DNA from: Pararhizobium sp.
GTDB lineage: Bacteria > Pseudomonadota > Alphaproteobacteria > Rhizobiales > Rhizobiaceae
Assembly (NCBI GenBank): GCA_017794825.1
Contig: CP051237.1
Span: forward strand, 1,240,001 to 1,304,000
Length of the DNA stretch: 64,000 nucleotides
Direction of reading: 5' to 3'
The notes beneath the pieces were generated by a model. That model had not been told where the DNA came from. It ran no database searches and worked only from the letters and a program-made list of their open reading frames with translations. Made by a program: the position numbers and the translations under genes. Position 1 is the stretch's first letter; the number at the start of each line of letters is the position of its first letter. Shown one piece after another: positions 63,391-64,000 of the stretch.

Positions 63391-64000
63391 ATGATTACCG
63401 CCGCGATCTTCGGTTCCTTCCTGATCCTGCTTATCCTTCGCGTGCCGATTGCCGTTGCCCTTGGATTTTCCAGCGTGACCGGCCTGTGGCTCAGCGACAT
63501 CAGCTTGGAAATCGTCGCCCAGCGCATGTTCTCGACGAACAACTCCTTCCCGCTGCTGGCAATTCCGTTCTTCATTCTCGCGGGTGAGATCATGTCGACA
63601 GGCGGCATGTCGCGGCGTCTCGTCGGCTTCGCTGCCTCGCTTGTCGGCCATCTGACCGGCGGCCTCGGCGCCGTCGCCATCCTCGGGTCAAGCTTCTTTG
63701 CGGCGCTCTCCGGCTCCAACGCCGCGACCGTCGCAGCCATCGGCGGGGTGATGAACCAGCCGATGGAGGAAAAGGGCTACCGCCCTCAATATACCGCAGC
63801 GACCATCGCCGCAGCCGGCGTCACCGGCATGATCATTCCGCCCAGCATTCTGTTGATCCTCTTCGGCGTCGTGACCGGCGTTTCCATCGCCGACCTCTTC
63901 CTCGCCGGCCTCGTGCCCGGCATCCTGATCTGCGTCAGCATGTTGATCCTCAACCGATTCCTGGCGGTCCGCGAAGGCGTCGAAAAGACCGAATTTCAGG
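63391..64000 (+). CDS. TRAP transporter large permease (DctM), 3' truncated by the window
   Basis: ATG at 63391 opens a frame that runs off the right edge after 203 codons. It shows FFAALSGSNAATVAAIGGVM and GVTGMIIPPSILLILFG, typical of DctM, and at least five membrane helices. The complete gene would be about 1.28 kb. Confidence 0.9.
   Translation, partial: MITAAIFGSFLILLILRVPIAVALGFSSVTGLWLSDISLEIVAQRMFSTNNSFPLLAIPFFILAGEIMSTGGMSRRLVGFAASLVGHLTGGLGAVAILGSSFFAALSGSNAATVAAIGGVMNQPMEEKGYRPQYTAATIAAAGVTGMIIPPSILLILFGVVTGVSIADLFLAGLVPGILICVSMLILNRFLAVREGVEKTEFQ

Overview
The window looks like chromosomal DNA of a high-GC alphaproteobacterium, most likely a marine or saline member of the Hyphomicrobiales (Rhizobiales). 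This rests on the GlpSTPQUV-style ABC transporter, DUF1127 and entericidin small proteins, TRAP transporters, an IS630-type element and the alphaproteobacterial form of the 16S anti-Shine-Dalgarno tail mirrored at one site. A complete Na+-translocating NADH:quinone reductase points to a sodium-rich habitat. No rRNA, tRNA or CRISPR array was seen. All family calls come from reading motifs; no database search was possible.

Layout. 1-2444: tail of an unknown gene, a stand-alone DUF3883 nuclease-like gene and 6-phosphogluconate dehydrogenase. 2520-14860 (minus strand): one tightly coupled operon running from a sugar/polyol ABC importer (binding protein, two permeases, a DUF2160 small membrane protein, two ATPases) through a PTS-driven dihydroxyacetone-kinase system (DhaL, DhaM-type EIIA, HPr, full-length EI, DhaK), with an HTH protein inside it, to a xylose-isomerase-like enzyme and a Gfo/Idh/MocA oxidoreductase. 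15167-16214: IS630 element. 16251-19940: GNAT acetyltransferase, membrane TPR protein, a possible decayed ORF and a CBS-pair protein. 20026-27527: nqrM-apbE divergent from nqrABCDEF. 27551-30414: an 18-codon ORF with an extreme Shine-Dalgarno sequence, a DUF1127 protein, cbpA-cbpM and a TumE/TumA-like toxin-antitoxin pair. 30532-36104 (minus strand): 2OG-Fe(II) oxygenase, adenosine deaminase, DUF2236 protein, two entericidins, a lipoprotein, an L,D-transpeptidase and an orphan glycine-betaine-type binding protein.

36442-49930 (plus strand) is a large catabolic island: 2-hydroxyacid dehydrogenase, two sugar-isomerase-like TIM barrels, TetR regulator, NAD-dependent epimerase, GNAT, DapA-like aldolase/lyase, an ABC importer of the NMT1/taurine type, enolase-superfamily enzyme, amidase, crotonase and MarR regulator. 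Two palindromes of the form TCAAC-N6-GTTGA next to the TetR gene are likely its operators. A TRAP transporter follows (50054-53046). 53099-58474 (minus strand) holds a membrane adenylate cyclase and a three-gene module (TelA-like coiled coil, membrane-anchored DUF6384, glycine-rich coiled coil). 58652-64000 holds a flavin/Fe-S oxidoreductase divergent from a GntR/UTRA regulator and a second TRAP transporter, with a perfect 16-bp palindrome between them; the last gene runs off the window.

The most interesting places are the dha/ABC operon and its unknown substrate, the 36-50 kb catabolic island with its operator pair, the 18-codon ORF unit at 27.55-27.73 kb, the three-gene TelA/DUF6384 module, and the flavin oxidoreductase whose Fe-S motif lacks one cysteine.
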